Of a stretch of DNA of 64,000 bases, positions 29,003-38,188 are shown in pieces (positions within the stretch are counted from its first letter, which is position 1; each line of letters opens with the position of its first letter). The DNA comes from Devosia sp. Root413D1. Its GTDB lineage: Bacteria > Pseudomonadota > Alphaproteobacteria > Rhizobiales > Devosiaceae. Location of the stretch: positions 248,001 through 312,000 of the forward strand of contig NZ_LMEA01000011.1 of assembly GCF_001425235.1 (NCBI RefSeq), in the 5' to 3' direction. The notes beneath the pieces were generated by a model, which saw only the letters and a list, made by a program, of their open reading frames with translations, searched no databases and was not told where the DNA came from. A program made the position numbers and the translations under genes.

Positions 29003-29029
29003 CAGCCGGCCCACTTGCTGGGCCGGCTG
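29003..29029 (-). promoter_or_regulatory. Strong hairpin in the yajC-secDF intergenic gap
   Basis: CAGCCGGCCCA and TGGGCCGGCTG form a perfect 11-bp stem with a 5-nt loop (CTTGC on the plus strand). It begins 14 bp after the yajC stop and has no U-tract. It could be an attenuator, an RNase barrier or a processing site that sets unequal yajC and secDF levels. Confidence 0.55.
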
Positions 29030-29042
29030 GAATGGAGATGGC

Positions 29043-29393
29043 TCAGGAAGCCTTGTTGTCGTTGACCGGCGTCGACTTGGAGCGGACGTCCGAGATACCG
29101 GCGCGCGTGACCTTGACGCGGGTACCCTGGGCAATCTCGACCTCGAGGTCTTCGCCATCGACTGCCTTGGTGACTTTGCCCACCAGGCCGCCCGAGGTGA
29201 CCACGGTGTCGCCGCGGCTAATCGACGTCAGCATCGCCTGGTGCGCCTTCATGCGCTTCTGCTGCGGACGGAAGATCAGCAGCCAGAAGATCACGACCAG
29301 CAGCAGGATCGGGGCGAACTGGATCAGCAGATCACCGGCGCCCATCGAGGGGGCAGCGCCTGCGGCTTGCGCGAAGGCGGGGGTCACGAACAT
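29043..29393 (-). CDS. yajC: Sec translocon accessory subunit YajC
   Basis: A 116-residue single-pass inner-membrane protein that joins SecDF. LLIQFAPILLLVVIFWLLIFRPQQKRMKAHQAML near residues 21-54 is the family hallmark: one helix, then RPQQKR. A small soluble domain follows (RGDTVVTSGGLVGKVTKAVDG). ATG at 29393 gives the usual VTPAFAQA start. It is the promoter-proximal gene of the secDF operon and diverges from the DUF815 ATPase. Confidence 0.97.
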   Translation of the reverse strand: MFVTPAFAQAAGAAPSMGAGDLLIQFAPILLLVVIFWLLIFRPQQKRMKAHQAMLTSISRGDTVVTSGGLVGKVTKAVDGEDLEVEIAQGTRVKVTRAGISDVRSKSTPVNDNKAS

Positions 29394-29578
29394 TAAGAAG
29401 CTCCTTGCATAGTGGCTGTCGGCACGTCGGATGGCCGTTGTTGACCCATATAGGGCTGGTCTCCGGCGCTGGACAGTCCAACCCGGCAAAAATCGGCCGG
29501 AATATAGAGGCCGTGCACAAGGATTGCAAAGCCAATCGGGCTGCGTCAAAACGGGGGCGTACCCGGGAGTTCGCCCAT

Positions 29579-30457
29579 ATGACCACCGACTATTCCGCCG
29601 ACATCGCGGCGGCCCTCGCCCGCATCGCCGATACGCTTGAAGCCATGAAGCCCGGCGCCGGCATTTCGGCCCCTGCCCTGACCGATGCCAACGCCTACCA
29701 CTGGGACGCCGCGGCAGATGCGCTCATCCCGGTACCAAGGGTGTCGCGGGTGCCGCTCGCCATGCTCAAGGGCATCGACGACGTGCGCGAGATCCTGCTG
29801 CAGAACAGCCTGCAGTTTGCGCAGGGCTTCGCCGCCAACAACGCGCTGCTCTGGGGCGCCCGCGGCATGGGCAAGAGCTCGCTGGTCAAGGCCGTGCACG
29901 CCCACATCAATACCTCTGGCGAACCCGGTATCAAGCGGCTGATCCTGATCGAGATCGCCCGCGAAGACATCGAGGCACTGCCCCGGCTGATGCGGCTCAT
30001 CTCGAAAGAGGAGAGCGCCCGCTTCATCGTGTTCTGCGACGACCTGAGCTTCGACAAGGACGAGACCAGCTACAAATCGCTGAAGACCATCCTCGATGGC
30101 GGGCTCGAAGGCCGCCCGGAGAACGTGCTGTTCTACGCAACCTCCAACCGCCGCCACCTGATGCCGCGCGACATGGTGGAAAATGAGCGCTCCACGGCCA
30201 TCACCCCGGGCGAAGCGGTCGACGAAAAGGTGTCGCTGTCGGATCGCTTCGGGCTCTGGCTCGGCTTCCACAACTGCGACCAGCCGACTTACCTGGCGAT
30301 GATCCGCGGCTATTGCGACGAGTATGGCCTCGTGATCGACGACGAAACGCTGCGCGCCCGCGCTGTCGAATGGTCGATGACCCGTGGCGCCCGCTCCGGC
30401 CGCGTCGCCATCCAGTTCGTCCGCGCGCTCGCCGGCGAGCAGGGCAAAGCAATTTAG
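29579..30457 (+). CDS. DUF815 family AAA+ ATPase
   Basis: A 292-residue ATPase. Walker A is GARGMGKSS (93-101), Walker B is FIVFCDDLSF, and a sensor-1 Asn is in LFYATSNRRHLMPRDM. The order and length match DUF815, AAA+ proteins of unknown role that are widespread in alphaproteobacteria and often next to yajC or lytM. ATG at 29579 starts the conserved region. It is divergent from yajC across a 185-bp gap. The substrate is unknown. Confidence 0.9.
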   Translation: MTTDYSADIAAALARIADTLEAMKPGAGISAPALTDANAYHWDAAADALIPVPRVSRVPLAMLKGIDDVREILLQNSLQFAQGFAANNALLWGARGMGKSSLVKAVHAHINTSGEPGIKRLILIEIAREDIEALPRLMRLISKEESARFIVFCDDLSFDKDETSYKSLKTILDGGLEGRPENVLFYATSNRRHLMPRDMVENERSTAITPGEAVDEKVSLSDRFGLWLGFHNCDQPTYLAMIRGYCDEYGLVIDDETLRARAVEWSMTRGARSGRVAIQFVRALAGEQGKAI

Positions 30458-30510
30458 CTCCTGCAGTCTGGAACCGGCACCGCCGTGCCGATTCCAAACT
30501 CCGACCTCAT

Positions 30511-30528
30511 AAGTACTACCACGTACTT
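30511..30528. promoter_or_regulatory. Possible operator before tadE (inverted repeat)
   Basis: AAGTAC-TACCAC-GTACTT, 6-bp perfect arms in a low-GC patch about 210 bp before tadE. A direct repeat ACTTATCT at 30603-30610 and 30618-30625 lies further down the same patch. Both could be regulator sites. The evidence is pattern only. Confidence 0.35.
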
Positions 30529-30738
30529 CCATAAGCGACTCCGCGCCGCCCTCCGCGCAGATGTTGCCAGTACGGTGTTTCCGCATTGCTCACGGGAATT
30601 CCACTTATCTTGCCTATACTTATCTCTATTTGACTAATCTCGTATTCCGTCGTTTCGGGCGCCCAGTCTTCCGGCGCCTGAAACGACCGGCCGAGCATCC
30701 CACCCAGGAGGGTGGCGGCCATTTTGTGGGGTACTCGT

Positions 30739-31200
30739 ATGCTGAGGCACCGAGACTGCCAGCCGCCCAGCGTGCCGCCACTTCGTGGCCTGCGCCGTTT
30801 CGCCGGCGCCCACGAAGGCGCATCGGCGGTCGAGTTCGCCATCATCGCCCCGGTCTTCATCCTGATGATTGTCGGCGTCCTCGCCTACGGCATCTATTTC
30901 GGCGCCGCCAGCTCGGTGCAGCAGATCGCTGCCGACGCTGCCCGCACCTCGATCGCCGGCCTCAGCCCCACCGAACGCAACACGCTGGTTACAGCATTCA
31001 TCGAGAACAATGCCGGCGGCTACGTCTTCATCGATCCTGACGAGGTGGATTTCACCATCGGCGACGATGCCAGCGATCCCAACCAGTACAAGGTCACCAT
31101 CACCTACGACGCCTCGCAATTGCCGATCTGGGTGCTGCCGGTGCCGCTGCCGGACAAGATCATCAGCTACACTTCGACCATCCGGCTCGGCGGCATATGA
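30739..31200 (+). CDS. TadE-like pilus assembly / pseudopilin-type protein
   Basis: A 153-residue protein with the TadE signature: a basic start, then EGASAVEFAIIAPVFILMIVGVLAYGIYF near residues 26-54, where EFA-type residues start the single hydrophobic helix. The remainder is periplasmic. TadE proteins are minor pilins of the Flp/Tad tight-adherence system. The ATG at 30739 (MLRHRDC) is the closest sensible start, but earlier starts are possible. It overlaps the TadG-like gene in ATGA form. No tadA, tadB, tadC, cpaB or prepilin peptidase is nearby. Confidence 0.82.
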   Translation: MLRHRDCQPPSVPPLRGLRRFAGAHEGASAVEFAIIAPVFILMIVGVLAYGIYFGAASSVQQIAADAARTSIAGLSPTERNTLVTAFIENNAGGYVFIDPDEVDFTIGDDASDPNQYKVTITYDASQLPIWVLPVPLPDKIISYTSTIRLGGI

Positions 31201-32876
31201 AAGGCTTCCGCCGCTTCCGAGGCGAGGAACTGGGCAACATCGCGGTGATGTTCGCGCTGCTGCTGCCGGTCGCGATGCTCGCCGGGGCCTTCGCCGTGGA
31301 CGAAGGCTCGCTCTATCTCGAGCGGCGGCAGGCGCAATCGGTAACGGATCTCGCCGCTATTGCGGCGGTGACCGACCCCAGCAAGGCACTCGATACCGCC
31401 TTCAGGACCTTTCAGGCGAACGGGCTGATCGGCAGCACCCTCAGCATCGACGATCCCTCGATCCAGGTCCGCTCCTCACACCCGGTGCAGGTGGTGACCG
31501 GCCACTACAAGGCGGTGCCGGAGCTGTCGGTGGCGGCGCGCTTCTCGCCCGGCGGCTCGCCGCCCAACGCCGTGCAGGTGACTTACCGCAAGACCGGCAC
31601 ACTGCTGCTTGCCCGACCCTGGCAGGCGCCGCCCGAGATCTCCGTCGCGGCGCTGGCGACGGCTAACCCAGAGGCGGCCTTCTCGGTGGGCTCCCGCCTC
31701 GCCTCGCTGAACGGCGGCGTCGCCAACGCCCTGCTCAAAAGCCTGCTCGGCACCTCGGCCACGCTCGATGTGATGAGCTACAACGCCTTGCTCGACGCCA
31801 GGGTCGATCTGCTCGATTTCCTCGATGCATTGAACCAGCAGCTCCACCTCTCGGCCGCCACCTATGGCGACGTGCTGAAGGCCTCGGCCAGCCGCGGCGC
31901 CATCGCCGCCGCCATGGCGAGCGTCCTCACCGGCACCGCCAAGACCGCCGCCACCACGCTCTCTACCACCATTGCCGACACCGGCACGATCCCGCTGCTC
32001 AAGCTGCTCGATATCGGCTCGCTCTCCACCCTGCCGGTGGGCAGTGAATCCGGCTATTTCGCCGGCCTCTCGGCGCTCGAGCTGCTCAACGCTGCTGCGG
32101 TAATCGCCGGCAACGGCAAGCAGATCGATCTCGCCGTCGGCGCCACCCTGCCCGGCCTCACCAGCATCGCCCTCAGCGTCGCCATCGGCGAGCCGCCGCA
32201 GCATGCCTGGTATCGGGTTGGTGAGAAAGGCGCTGTCGCCCGCACCGCGCAGACCCGGCTCAAGCTGACGGTCAAGCTGCTCGGCGGCCCGATCTTGCTC
32301 GGCGCCGGCGTCACCCTGCCGATCTATATCGAAGTCGCCTACGCCGAAGCGCGGATCCGCTCGCTCGCCTGCCCTGGCTTGGGTAGGCAAGCCGGCACCG
32401 CCGTGGTCGAGGTGCTGCCCGGCGTCGCACGGCTCGCTATCGGCAACCTCGCGGGCGCCAGCTTCACCGATTTCAGCGCTTTCCCGGTGGTCAACCAGGC
32501 GACCATCCTTTCTGCCCTGCTGCTGAAGATCAAGGCGCGCGCCGCCATCGTCATCGGAGAGACCTCGCCGATCCTGCTCAATTTCTCGAGCGAGGATGTG
32601 ACACAGGGAACCATCAGGACCGCCACCAACCACACCATCGTCGGCAGCCTGTCGAAATCGCTGCTCGACGAGCTCGATATCGATGTCGACGTGCTGGGGA
32701 TCGGCCTGTCCACCGACGCCGTCATCGAGGCCGCCGTGCGCACGCTGGTGGCGCCGCTGGCGCCGGTCCTCGACAGCACCATTTTCGGCGTTCTCGACGT
32801 CCTTGGCGTCGGCATCGGCGAGGCCGACGTGCGGGTCTACAGCGTCACCTGCAGCCGTCCCGTGCTGGTCGGCTAA
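31197..32876 (+). CDS. TadG-like protein with long periplasmic domain
   Basis: A 559-residue protein starting MKGFRRFRGEELGNIAVMFALLLPVAMLAGAFAVDEGSLYLERRQAQSVTDLAAIAA-like, the TadG N-terminus: a basic cap, one helix (about 14-36) and an Asp-rich ledge (residues here are split by my description). The rest is a long Ala/Leu-rich periplasmic region rather than the VWA domain of classical TadG. Two Cys occur late (RSLACPGLG, SVTCSRPV). It is translationally coupled to tadE. The role is likely cell-surface or pilus related, but unproven. Confidence 0.78.
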   Translation: MKGFRRFRGEELGNIAVMFALLLPVAMLAGAFAVDEGSLYLERRQAQSVTDLAAIAAVTDPSKALDTAFRTFQANGLIGSTLSIDDPSIQVRSSHPVQVVTGHYKAVPELSVAARFSPGGSPPNAVQVTYRKTGTLLLARPWQAPPEISVAALATANPEAAFSVGSRLASLNGGVANALLKSLLGTSATLDVMSYNALLDARVDLLDFLDALNQQLHLSAATYGDVLKASASRGAIAAAMASVLTGTAKTAATTLSTTIADTGTIPLLKLLDIGSLSTLPVGSESGYFAGLSALELLNAAAVIAGNGKQIDLAVGATLPGLTSIALSVAIGEPPQHAWYRVGEKGAVARTAQTRLKLTVKLLGGPILLGAGVTLPIYIEVAYAEARIRSLACPGLGRQAGTAVVEVLPGVARLAIGNLAGASFTDFSAFPVVNQATILSALLLKIKARAAIVIGETSPILLNFSSEDVTQGTIRTATNHTIVGSLSKSLLDELDIDVDVLGIGLSTDAVIEAAVRTLVAPLAPVLDSTIFGVLDVLGVGIGEADVRVYSVTCSRPVLVG

Positions 32877-32934
32877 TCTATGCTCGTGATGGGCGGAGGT
32901 CGGGCTGACCCACGGCGATTACCCCACCTGCGAT

Positions 32935-33012
32935 GTCATCCCTGCGAAAGCAGGGACCCAACTCTCCTTCGGCGCGGGCTGTGAAATGGGTCCCAGCTTT
33001 CGCTGGGATGAC
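32935..33012. repeat. Palindromic intergenic repeat, family A, copy 2
   Basis: Inverted arms starting GTCATC. The left-arm hairpin is CCCTGC-GAAA-GCAGGG and the right is CCCAGC-TTTC-GCTGGG. The left arm shows a compensatory A/T swap relative to copy 1. It lies between tadG and the epimerase-fold gene. Confidence 0.9.
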
Positions 33013-33170
33013 GGCCGGTGGTAGGCCACACCGCCGAGCCCAGCCACTAGGCCGGTGGAGCAGATCGCGAAGCGCTCTAGACCATTTATCAATAGCCCCG
33101 CGGCTTGCGGCGCAGCCTCGTAGCTGCAACGAATGCGCCCGCGTTTCGACGACGAGGACTGAGGGGAATA

Positions 33171-34154
33171 ATGAGCCGGTCGCATAAGTTGAGATGGTCG
33201 CATGGCGAGGCGACCATCCTGAGTACGGCTGCCATGCTGGCCGACGCCACCTTCCTGGTTGACGGTAAGCCCTTCAAGCCGTTCGCCCGCGCGCCGTGGC
33301 TTGGTACCGTCGACGATCCCGCAATCGTCGGGCATCTGCGCGTGCTGGCCGGCGATTTCGTCGGTCTGCCTTTCGGCACTGGTGGGCGCACTGCCGGCCC
33401 GAACCTGCCCGAATGGGGCAGCCTGCTCGGCCAGCCGGCCACGGGCACCATTCATGGCCCTGTCGCGCATCGCGAGTGGACTATCGTCGGCGGCGACGAT
33501 GAGAGCGTGACGCTGTCGCTCGACTACGATCCGGATTCCGTCGTGCGCAAGGTCGAGCGCGTCATCACCGCCCGCAAGGACGCGCCGGCGCTGGATTTCG
33601 TCATGCGCATCTTCGCCCGCCACAAGGCGCCGATCTCGGCTGGCCTCCACCCCAATTTCCGCCTGCCGGAAAATCCCGGCCGGCTCGAACTGAAGCTCGA
33701 TTTCGACTTCGGCCTCACGCACCCCGGCCAGACCGCCGAGGGCGACCCGCAGGAGTTCGAGAGCCTGAGCTCAGTGCCGAAAAACGGCGCCCGGGTGGAT
33801 ATGTCCCATATCCCGCTGTCGCCCCGCACCGACAAGAACGTGCAGCTCTGCGGCGCCCGCGGCCCCCTCACCGGCACCTATCTCGACGAAGGCATGGGCT
33901 TCGAGCTCGACTGGGACCGCGAACTGTTGCCGACGCTGATGATCTGGCACACCGATGGCGGCATCAAGGGCGAGCCCTGGAACGGCCAGTTCCGCGCCGT
34001 CGGCCTCGAACCCCTCGCCTCCGCCTTCGACCTCCACACCGACGTCGCCACCGGCCCCAACCCGATCAACCAGCGCGGCATCAAGACCTGGGTGGATCTC
34101 GACCCGGCCAAACCGCTGGAGATCAGGCACTCGGTCAGGGCGTTTGCGGTCTGA
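33171..34154 (+). CDS. Aldose 1-epimerase-fold (galactose mutarotase-like) protein
   Basis: A 327-residue protein with the galactose-mutarotase-like beta-sandwich pattern: PWLGTVDDPAIVGHLRVLAGDFVGLPFG, EWGSLLGQPATGTIHGPVAHREW, then SAGLHPNFRLPENPGRLELKL, which supplies the central His. LPTLMIWHTDGGIKGEPWNG near the end is a second block. Its substrate is not clear, and the usual His-Glu pair of GalM is not obvious, so a carbohydrate-binding or epimerase role is tentative. ATG 33171 has a GAGGGG ribosome-binding site. Confidence 0.72.
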   Translation: MSRSHKLRWSHGEATILSTAAMLADATFLVDGKPFKPFARAPWLGTVDDPAIVGHLRVLAGDFVGLPFGTGGRTAGPNLPEWGSLLGQPATGTIHGPVAHREWTIVGGDDESVTLSLDYDPDSVVRKVERVITARKDAPALDFVMRIFARHKAPISAGLHPNFRLPENPGRLELKLDFDFGLTHPGQTAEGDPQEFESLSSVPKNGARVDMSHIPLSPRTDKNVQLCGARGPLTGTYLDEGMGFELDWDRELLPTLMIWHTDGGIKGEPWNGQFRAVGLEPLASAFDLHTDVATGPNPINQRGIKTWVDLDPAKPLEIRHSVRAFAV

Positions 34155-34195
34155 CTGAAAGCGCCCGCTCAAGCCGACCGAGCCGCGATGCCAGT

Positions 34196-34250
34196 GTGAG
34201 GGTCTCCCTCCCCCTTGCGGGGAGGGGACAGGGGCGGGGGTCAGCACGCG
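34196..34250. repeat. Short G/C-rich palindrome, family C (half copy)
   Basis: TCTCCCTCCCCCTTGCGGGG followed by AGGGGACAGGGGCGGGGGT. It resembles one half of the larger paired copy at 56006-56112. It lies between the epimerase gene and the terminator at 34277. Confidence 0.6.
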
Positions 34251-34276
34251 CCAGCTTTCTAGGTCCCCCGAAAGCC

Positions 34277-34310
34277 AAAAAGGCCCCGGATCGCTCCGGG
34301 GCCTTTCTCA
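34277..34310 (-). terminator. Bidirectional rho-independent terminator
   Basis: A perfect 10-bp stem AGGCCCCGGA / TCCGGGGCCT with loop TCGC, flanked by an A-run on one side and TTTCTC on the other. On the minus strand it gives a U-rich tail and ends the lytM-like transcript. In the other direction it can stop the epimerase transcript. Confidence 0.85.
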
Positions 34311-34325
34311 AATCTGTGCTTAGCC

Positions 34326-35498
34326 TCAGCTCGCCAGCAGCGGCAGCGGATCCACCGGCGTCGCGCCCTTGCGCAGCTCGAAGTGCAGCTGGGACTTCGA
34401 CACCGAGCCGGTCTTGCCGGCGGTGCCGATATTGTCGCCGCGGTTCACCACGGTCCCTTTGGCGACGTTCATGTCCTTGAGGTGGGCGTAAGCCGACACA
34501 TAGCCGTTCGGGTGGCGGATCAGGATCAGGTTGCCGTAACCCTCGACGCCCGAGCCGGCATAGATCACCTGGCCATTCTCGGCCGAGCGGACCGCCGCGC
34601 CTTCCGGCGCTTCGATATTGATGCCGGTGCCCTTGGAATTGGCGAAGTCGGTGATCACCCGGCCCGAGATCGGCCAGCGGAACTTGTCAGCACCGGAGAG
34701 CACCGGTTCGGTCTTGGGCTGCTGCAGCGGCTGTGCTTCAGCCACGGCGGCCGGAGCTGCACTGGTCGGCGCCAGCGGCTTGACGGTCGCGGCCGGAATC
34801 TTGGTCTCGGGCTCGATCGAAGCGACGGCAACGGGCTTGGGTGCAGCGAGGTTCGACGGCGGCGCGCCGAGCGTCGTTTCCGGCTTGGCGCCGCCCTTGG
34901 GGCCCAGCGCCATCAGCGTCGAGGCCTTGCCGGGAATGACGATCTTCTGGCCGACATAGATCTTGTCGGGCGACGAGAAACCATTGGCCTGGATGATCGC
35001 CTGCGCCGTGACGTTGTAGCGGCGGGCCACCGTGTAGAGGCTCTCGCCGCTTTCGATCACGTGGACATAGGCATCGGAGGGAACGGAGACGAGGGAGTTC
35101 GAAGCCGGGGCGGACGCCAGAGTGGTAGTGGCCGGAACCGGGCTCAGGGGCTGGGCAGCGGGCATCATCTGATTGCTTCCGTTGGCTGATGAAGTGAGCA
35201 CAGGCAAGTCTTCGGTCGATACTGAGCCAAGCGGCTGGCTGGCCATGGGCTGAGTGCCCATGCTGTTGGAGCCGACCAGCATAGGACCGGACCCACCGCC
35301 AATGTTTTCTGGAGGAACGAGCGTCTTGGGCATGGCCTGCGCTGTGTTCATCGGCGCAGCGGCGTTGACCGAGCCGGTCGCCGTCCTGTCGAAGCCAAGG
35401 CCACCCAGCGAGCTGCACCCCGAGAGCGCAGTGGCGCCCGCGAACAGGCCCACAATCGCGGCGGTTCTAAACGTCTTACCGGTCACGCGGTTACTCAT
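34326..35498 (-). CDS. LysM and degenerate LytM (M23) domain lipoprotein, amidase-activator-like
   Basis: A 390-residue lipoprotein: signal peptide ending LSGC (Cys near 27), a Pro/Ser/Ala-rich linker, one LysM domain (HVIESGESLYTVARRYNVTA region, about 146-190) and a C-terminal LytM domain (about 270-390). The zinc ligands are missing: the usual H-x-G-x-D is GTGIN and the usual His-Leu-His is Gln-Leu-His, while YAHLKD is kept. This is the state of NlpD/EnvC-type proteins that activate amidases instead of cutting peptidoglycan. The position downstream of surE matches NlpD-like genes. Predicted role: cell separation. Confidence 0.9.
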   Translation of the reverse strand: MSNRVTGKTFRTAAIVGLFAGATALSGCSSLGGLGFDRTATGSVNAAAPMNTAQAMPKTLVPPENIGGGSGPMLVGSNSMGTQPMASQPLGSVSTEDLPVLTSSANGSNQMMPAAQPLSPVPATTTLASAPASNSLVSVPSDAYVHVIESGESLYTVARRYNVTAQAIIQANGFSSPDKIYVGQKIVIPGKASTLMALGPKGGAKPETTLGAPPSNLAAPKPVAVASIEPETKIPAATVKPLAPTSAAPAAVAEAQPLQQPKTEPVLSGADKFRWPISGRVITDFANSKGTGINIEAPEGAAVRSAENGQVIYAGSGVEGYGNLILIRHPNGYVSAYAHLKDMNVAKGTVVNRGDNIGTAGKTGSVSKSQLHFELRKGATPVDPLPLLAS

Positions 35499-35873
35499 CA
35501 GTCCACTCTACGCAGGTACTCAATGGACGTGAGATTAGGGCGTTAAGGTAAAGAGTGATTTAAATGCGAAGCAATTTGCTCAAATCGTTCGGCGGGAGAT
35601 TCAGGAGTCGGTAGGGTTAAGGAGGCGGGCGGCTAGTGACGCTCCTCGCGGACGCTCGTAACGCTACCAGCGTGCTGCCCCACCCTCATCCGGCCTTCGG
35701 CTACCTTCTCCCATCATGGGAGAAGGCCACCCCCCAAAAATGGTAGCGCGGTAGACCCATCAGCAGACGGCTCAGTCGGGCCTTCTCCCCTTGTGGGAGA
35801 AGGTGGCCGAAGGCCGGATGAGGGGTATCGCAACCGCAGGTTGCGCGATCCGAGCGGAGCGAGGAGCGGTGCC
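35499..35873. other. Intergenic region between lytM-like and surE genes
   Basis: A 375-bp gap. The lytM-proximal part is AT-richer than its surroundings and probably holds the promoter of the lipoprotein gene. The surE-proximal half is an inverted pair of a Rhizobiales-type palindrome (see 35684-35825). No ORF of convincing quality is present. The protein-L-isoaspartate methyltransferase gene (pcm) that usually occupies this position in alphaproteobacteria is absent. Confidence 0.7.
35684..35825. repeat. Inverted palindromic repeat pair, family D
   Basis: Copy one, CTCATCCGGCCTTCGGCTAC then CTTCTCCCATCATGGGAGAAGG, is followed about 55 bp later by its inverted copy CTTCTCCCCTTGTGGGAGAAGG then TGGCCGAAGGCCGGATGAG. 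Each copy has its own hairpin (CTTCTCCCA/TGGGAGAAG). Confidence 0.85.
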
Positions 35874-36638
35874 CTAAAGCCCCAGCTTCCCATCCAACTG
35901 ACCAGCCATCTCATAATGCGTGTGCTGCAGCAGCAGCGGGGTCACTGTGATGGCGTTGCCGTGCATGGCGAGGCGGAAATCGTGTTCTTCATCGAGTGGC
36001 TTCGGCGTCTCGGGGATGGCGATGAAGAACTTTCCGGCATTGTCGCTCGGGTAATAGGCCATCGGCGAGCGGGCAAAGCGCTGGAACGGCACCACCCGGA
36101 TGCCGGCCACATACTCGGGGGCGCAGAACGGGATGTTGACGTTGAAATAGACCTCGCCCCGGCCCTTCACCTGCTGCAGCAGCTGGCTCACCACGCGCGC
36201 CGCATAAGTGCGCGAGTTGGTCCAGTCGATCTCGGTGCCGCGCTCGTAGTCGACGCCCTGGCTGATGCCGATGCCGAGCGCGCCATGCAGCGCTCCCTCG
36301 CGCGCCCCGGCGACCGTGCCCGAGCAGTTGAGGATATCGCCCAGGTTCTGTCCGTTATTGATGCCGGACAGCACCAGGTCGGGCGTCAGATCCTTACAGA
36401 TATGCGTCATCCCGGCGACGACGCAGTCGGCCGGCGAGCCGCCGACGATCGAGAACACCCGATCCTCGCGCTTGTCCACCCCGAGCTCGCGGCCGAAGGT
36501 GAAGCGATGCGCCGCTCCTGACTGGTTGCCATCCGGCGCCACCACCCACACGTCGTCGCTGAGCGTCAGCGCAATCTCGCGCATCACCGCGATGCCGGGA
36601 GCGTCCACGCCGTCATCGTTGGTGATGAGAATTCTCAC
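35874..36638 (-). CDS. surE: 5'/3'-nucleotidase SurE
   Basis: A 254-residue metal-dependent nucleoside monophosphatase. The start is GTG ([10 protein letters not shown]), giving the metal site [11 protein letters not shown], then [18 protein letters not shown] and [22 protein letters not shown]. The GTG lies inside the serS stop (GTGA), so the genes are coupled. SurE acts in stationary-phase nucleotide recycling. The typical downstream pcm is missing here. Confidence 0.96.
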   Translation of the reverse strand: MRILITNDDGVDAPGIAVMREIALTLSDDVWVVAPDGNQSGAAHRFTFGRELGVDKREDRVFSIVGGSPADCVVAGMTHICKDLTPDLVLSGINNGQNLGDILNCSGTVAGAREGALHGALGIGISQGVDYERGTEIDWTNSRTYAARVVSQLLQQVKGRGEVYFNVNIPFCAPEYVAGIRVVPFQRFARSPMAYYPSDNAGKFFIAIPETPKPLDEEHDFRLAMHGNAITVTPLLLQHTHYEMAGQLDGKLGL

Positions 36639-37960
36639 GAGCGCGCACCGATCGACTTGAGGCCCTTCATATAGGGCTGCAGCGCGTCGGGGATGGCGAT
36701 CGAGCCATCCTCCTGCTGATAGTTTTCCATCACGGCGATCAACGCCCGGCCCACGGCAACACCCGAGCCGTTCAGCGTATGAACATGACGGATTTTTCCG
36801 TCCTTGCCCTTCACCCGCGCATCCATGCGGCGCGCCTGGAAATCCCCGCACACCGAGACCGACGAGATCTCGCGATAGGTGTCCTGCCCCGGCAGCCAGG
36901 CCTCGAGGTCGTAGGTCTTCTGCGCCCCAAAGCCCATGTCGCCGGTCGACAGCATCATCACCCGGTAGTGGATCCCGAGCTGCTTCAGCACATCCTCGGC
37001 ATCCGACAGCATCTTCTCATGCTCATCGCCCGAGGTTTCCGGCGTGGTGATCGCCACCATCTCGACCTTGTTGAACTGATGCTGGCGCAGCATGCCGCGG
37101 GTATCGCGTCCAGCCGACCCGGCCTCCGAGCGGAAGCACGGGGTCAGCGCCGTCATTCGCAGCGGCAGCTCGTCCTCAGAGAGGATCGTCTCGCGCACGA
37201 AGTTGGTCAGCGGCACTTCGGCCGTCGGGATCAGCGCCAGCCGGCTCTCGCCATGCGGGGTGAAGAACAGATCATCGGCGAACTTCGGCAGCTGGTTGGT
37301 GCCGTAGAGCGCGTCGTCCTTCACCAGCAGCGGCGGCTGCACCTCGGTGTAACCATGCTGGTCGACATGCAGATCGAGCATGAACTGGCCGATCGAACGC
37401 TCGAGCCGCGCCAGATGGCTCTTCAAGACGACGAAGCGGCTGCCGCTGATCTTGGCGGCGACTTCGAAATCCATCTGGCCCATGGCCTCGCCGGTCTCGA
37501 AATGCTCCTTCGGCTTGTAGCTGAAGCTCGGCTTCGCCGGTCGCGCCTTGGCCGCGGTAGCCGGCGAGCCGTTGAGGCCAAAATACTCCTTGTTGTCGGC
37601 CTCGTCGGCGCCACGCGGCACCTCGTCGAGCGGCAGGTTGGGGATCACCAGCAGCGCGTTGCGCAGCCCCTCCTCCGCTTCCTTGCGGGTGGCTTCACCC
37701 GCCTGGATCGCGTCCTTCAGGCTCGCGACTTCGGCCATCAGCTCGTTGGCCTTGGCCTCGTCTTTCTGCGCCTTGGCCTGCCCGATCAGCTTCGACAGCG
37801 CATTGCGCTTGGCCTGCGCGTCCTCGACCGCGGCGATGGCGCTGCGGCGGGAATCGTCCATGGCGATCAGCTCGGAGGCCTTGAACGGCACGTTCTTGCG
37901 CTCGCTGAGCGCAGCGTCGAACGCGGCGGGATTGGCTTTGATCCAGTTGATATCGAGCAT
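36635..37960 (-). CDS. serS: Seryl-tRNA synthetase
   Basis: A 441-residue class II synthetase that charges tRNA-Ser (and tRNA-Sec where present). The N-terminal coiled-coil arm (about 30-105: [20 protein letters not shown] to [12 protein letters not shown]) binds the tRNA long arm. [36 protein letters not shown] (motif 2) and [19 protein letters not shown] (motif 3 with Arg) complete the catalytic core. ATG at 37960 is the family start. It overlaps surE at its 3' end. Confidence 0.98.
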   Translation of the reverse strand: MLDINWIKANPAAFDAALSERKNVPFKASELIAMDDSRRSAIAAVEDAQAKRNALSKLIGQAKAQKDEAKANELMAEVASLKDAIQAGEATRKEAEEGLRNALLVIPNLPLDEVPRGADEADNKEYFGLNGSPATAAKARPAKPSFSYKPKEHFETGEAMGQMDFEVAAKISGSRFVVLKSHLARLERSIGQFMLDLHVDQHGYTEVQPPLLVKDDALYGTNQLPKFADDLFFTPHGESRLALIPTAEVPLTNFVRETILSEDELPLRMTALTPCFRSEAGSAGRDTRGMLRQHQFNKVEMVAITTPETSGDEHEKMLSDAEDVLKQLGIHYRVMMLSTGDMGFGAQKTYDLEAWLPGQDTYREISSVSVCGDFQARRMDARVKGKDGKIRHVHTLNGSGVAVGRALIAVMENYQQEDGSIAIPDALQPYMKGLKSIGARS

Positions 37961-38188
37961 GGAGAGACCTGCGGCGGGAGAAGGGCTCTGCTTTACCGGA
38001 TTGGGGTGCCAGCGCAAGTCCCTGACGGGACGCCCTGCCCGATCGTTTCGCGAGTGACCAGCACCGGCGATGCTGAGTGGGCTCCGACCCGACCCACTCA
38101 CCGGTGTCATCGTAGATGGGGTGATTGCCGTGGGTCGGCTCGACCACCCGCTCAGGGTGGTCAGTTCGTCCGTAAGATGCTTTGGAGC

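Noticed and set aside
34326-35498. Annotation as an active M23 endopeptidase
   Set aside because: The zinc ligands His, Asp and the first His of HxH are replaced.
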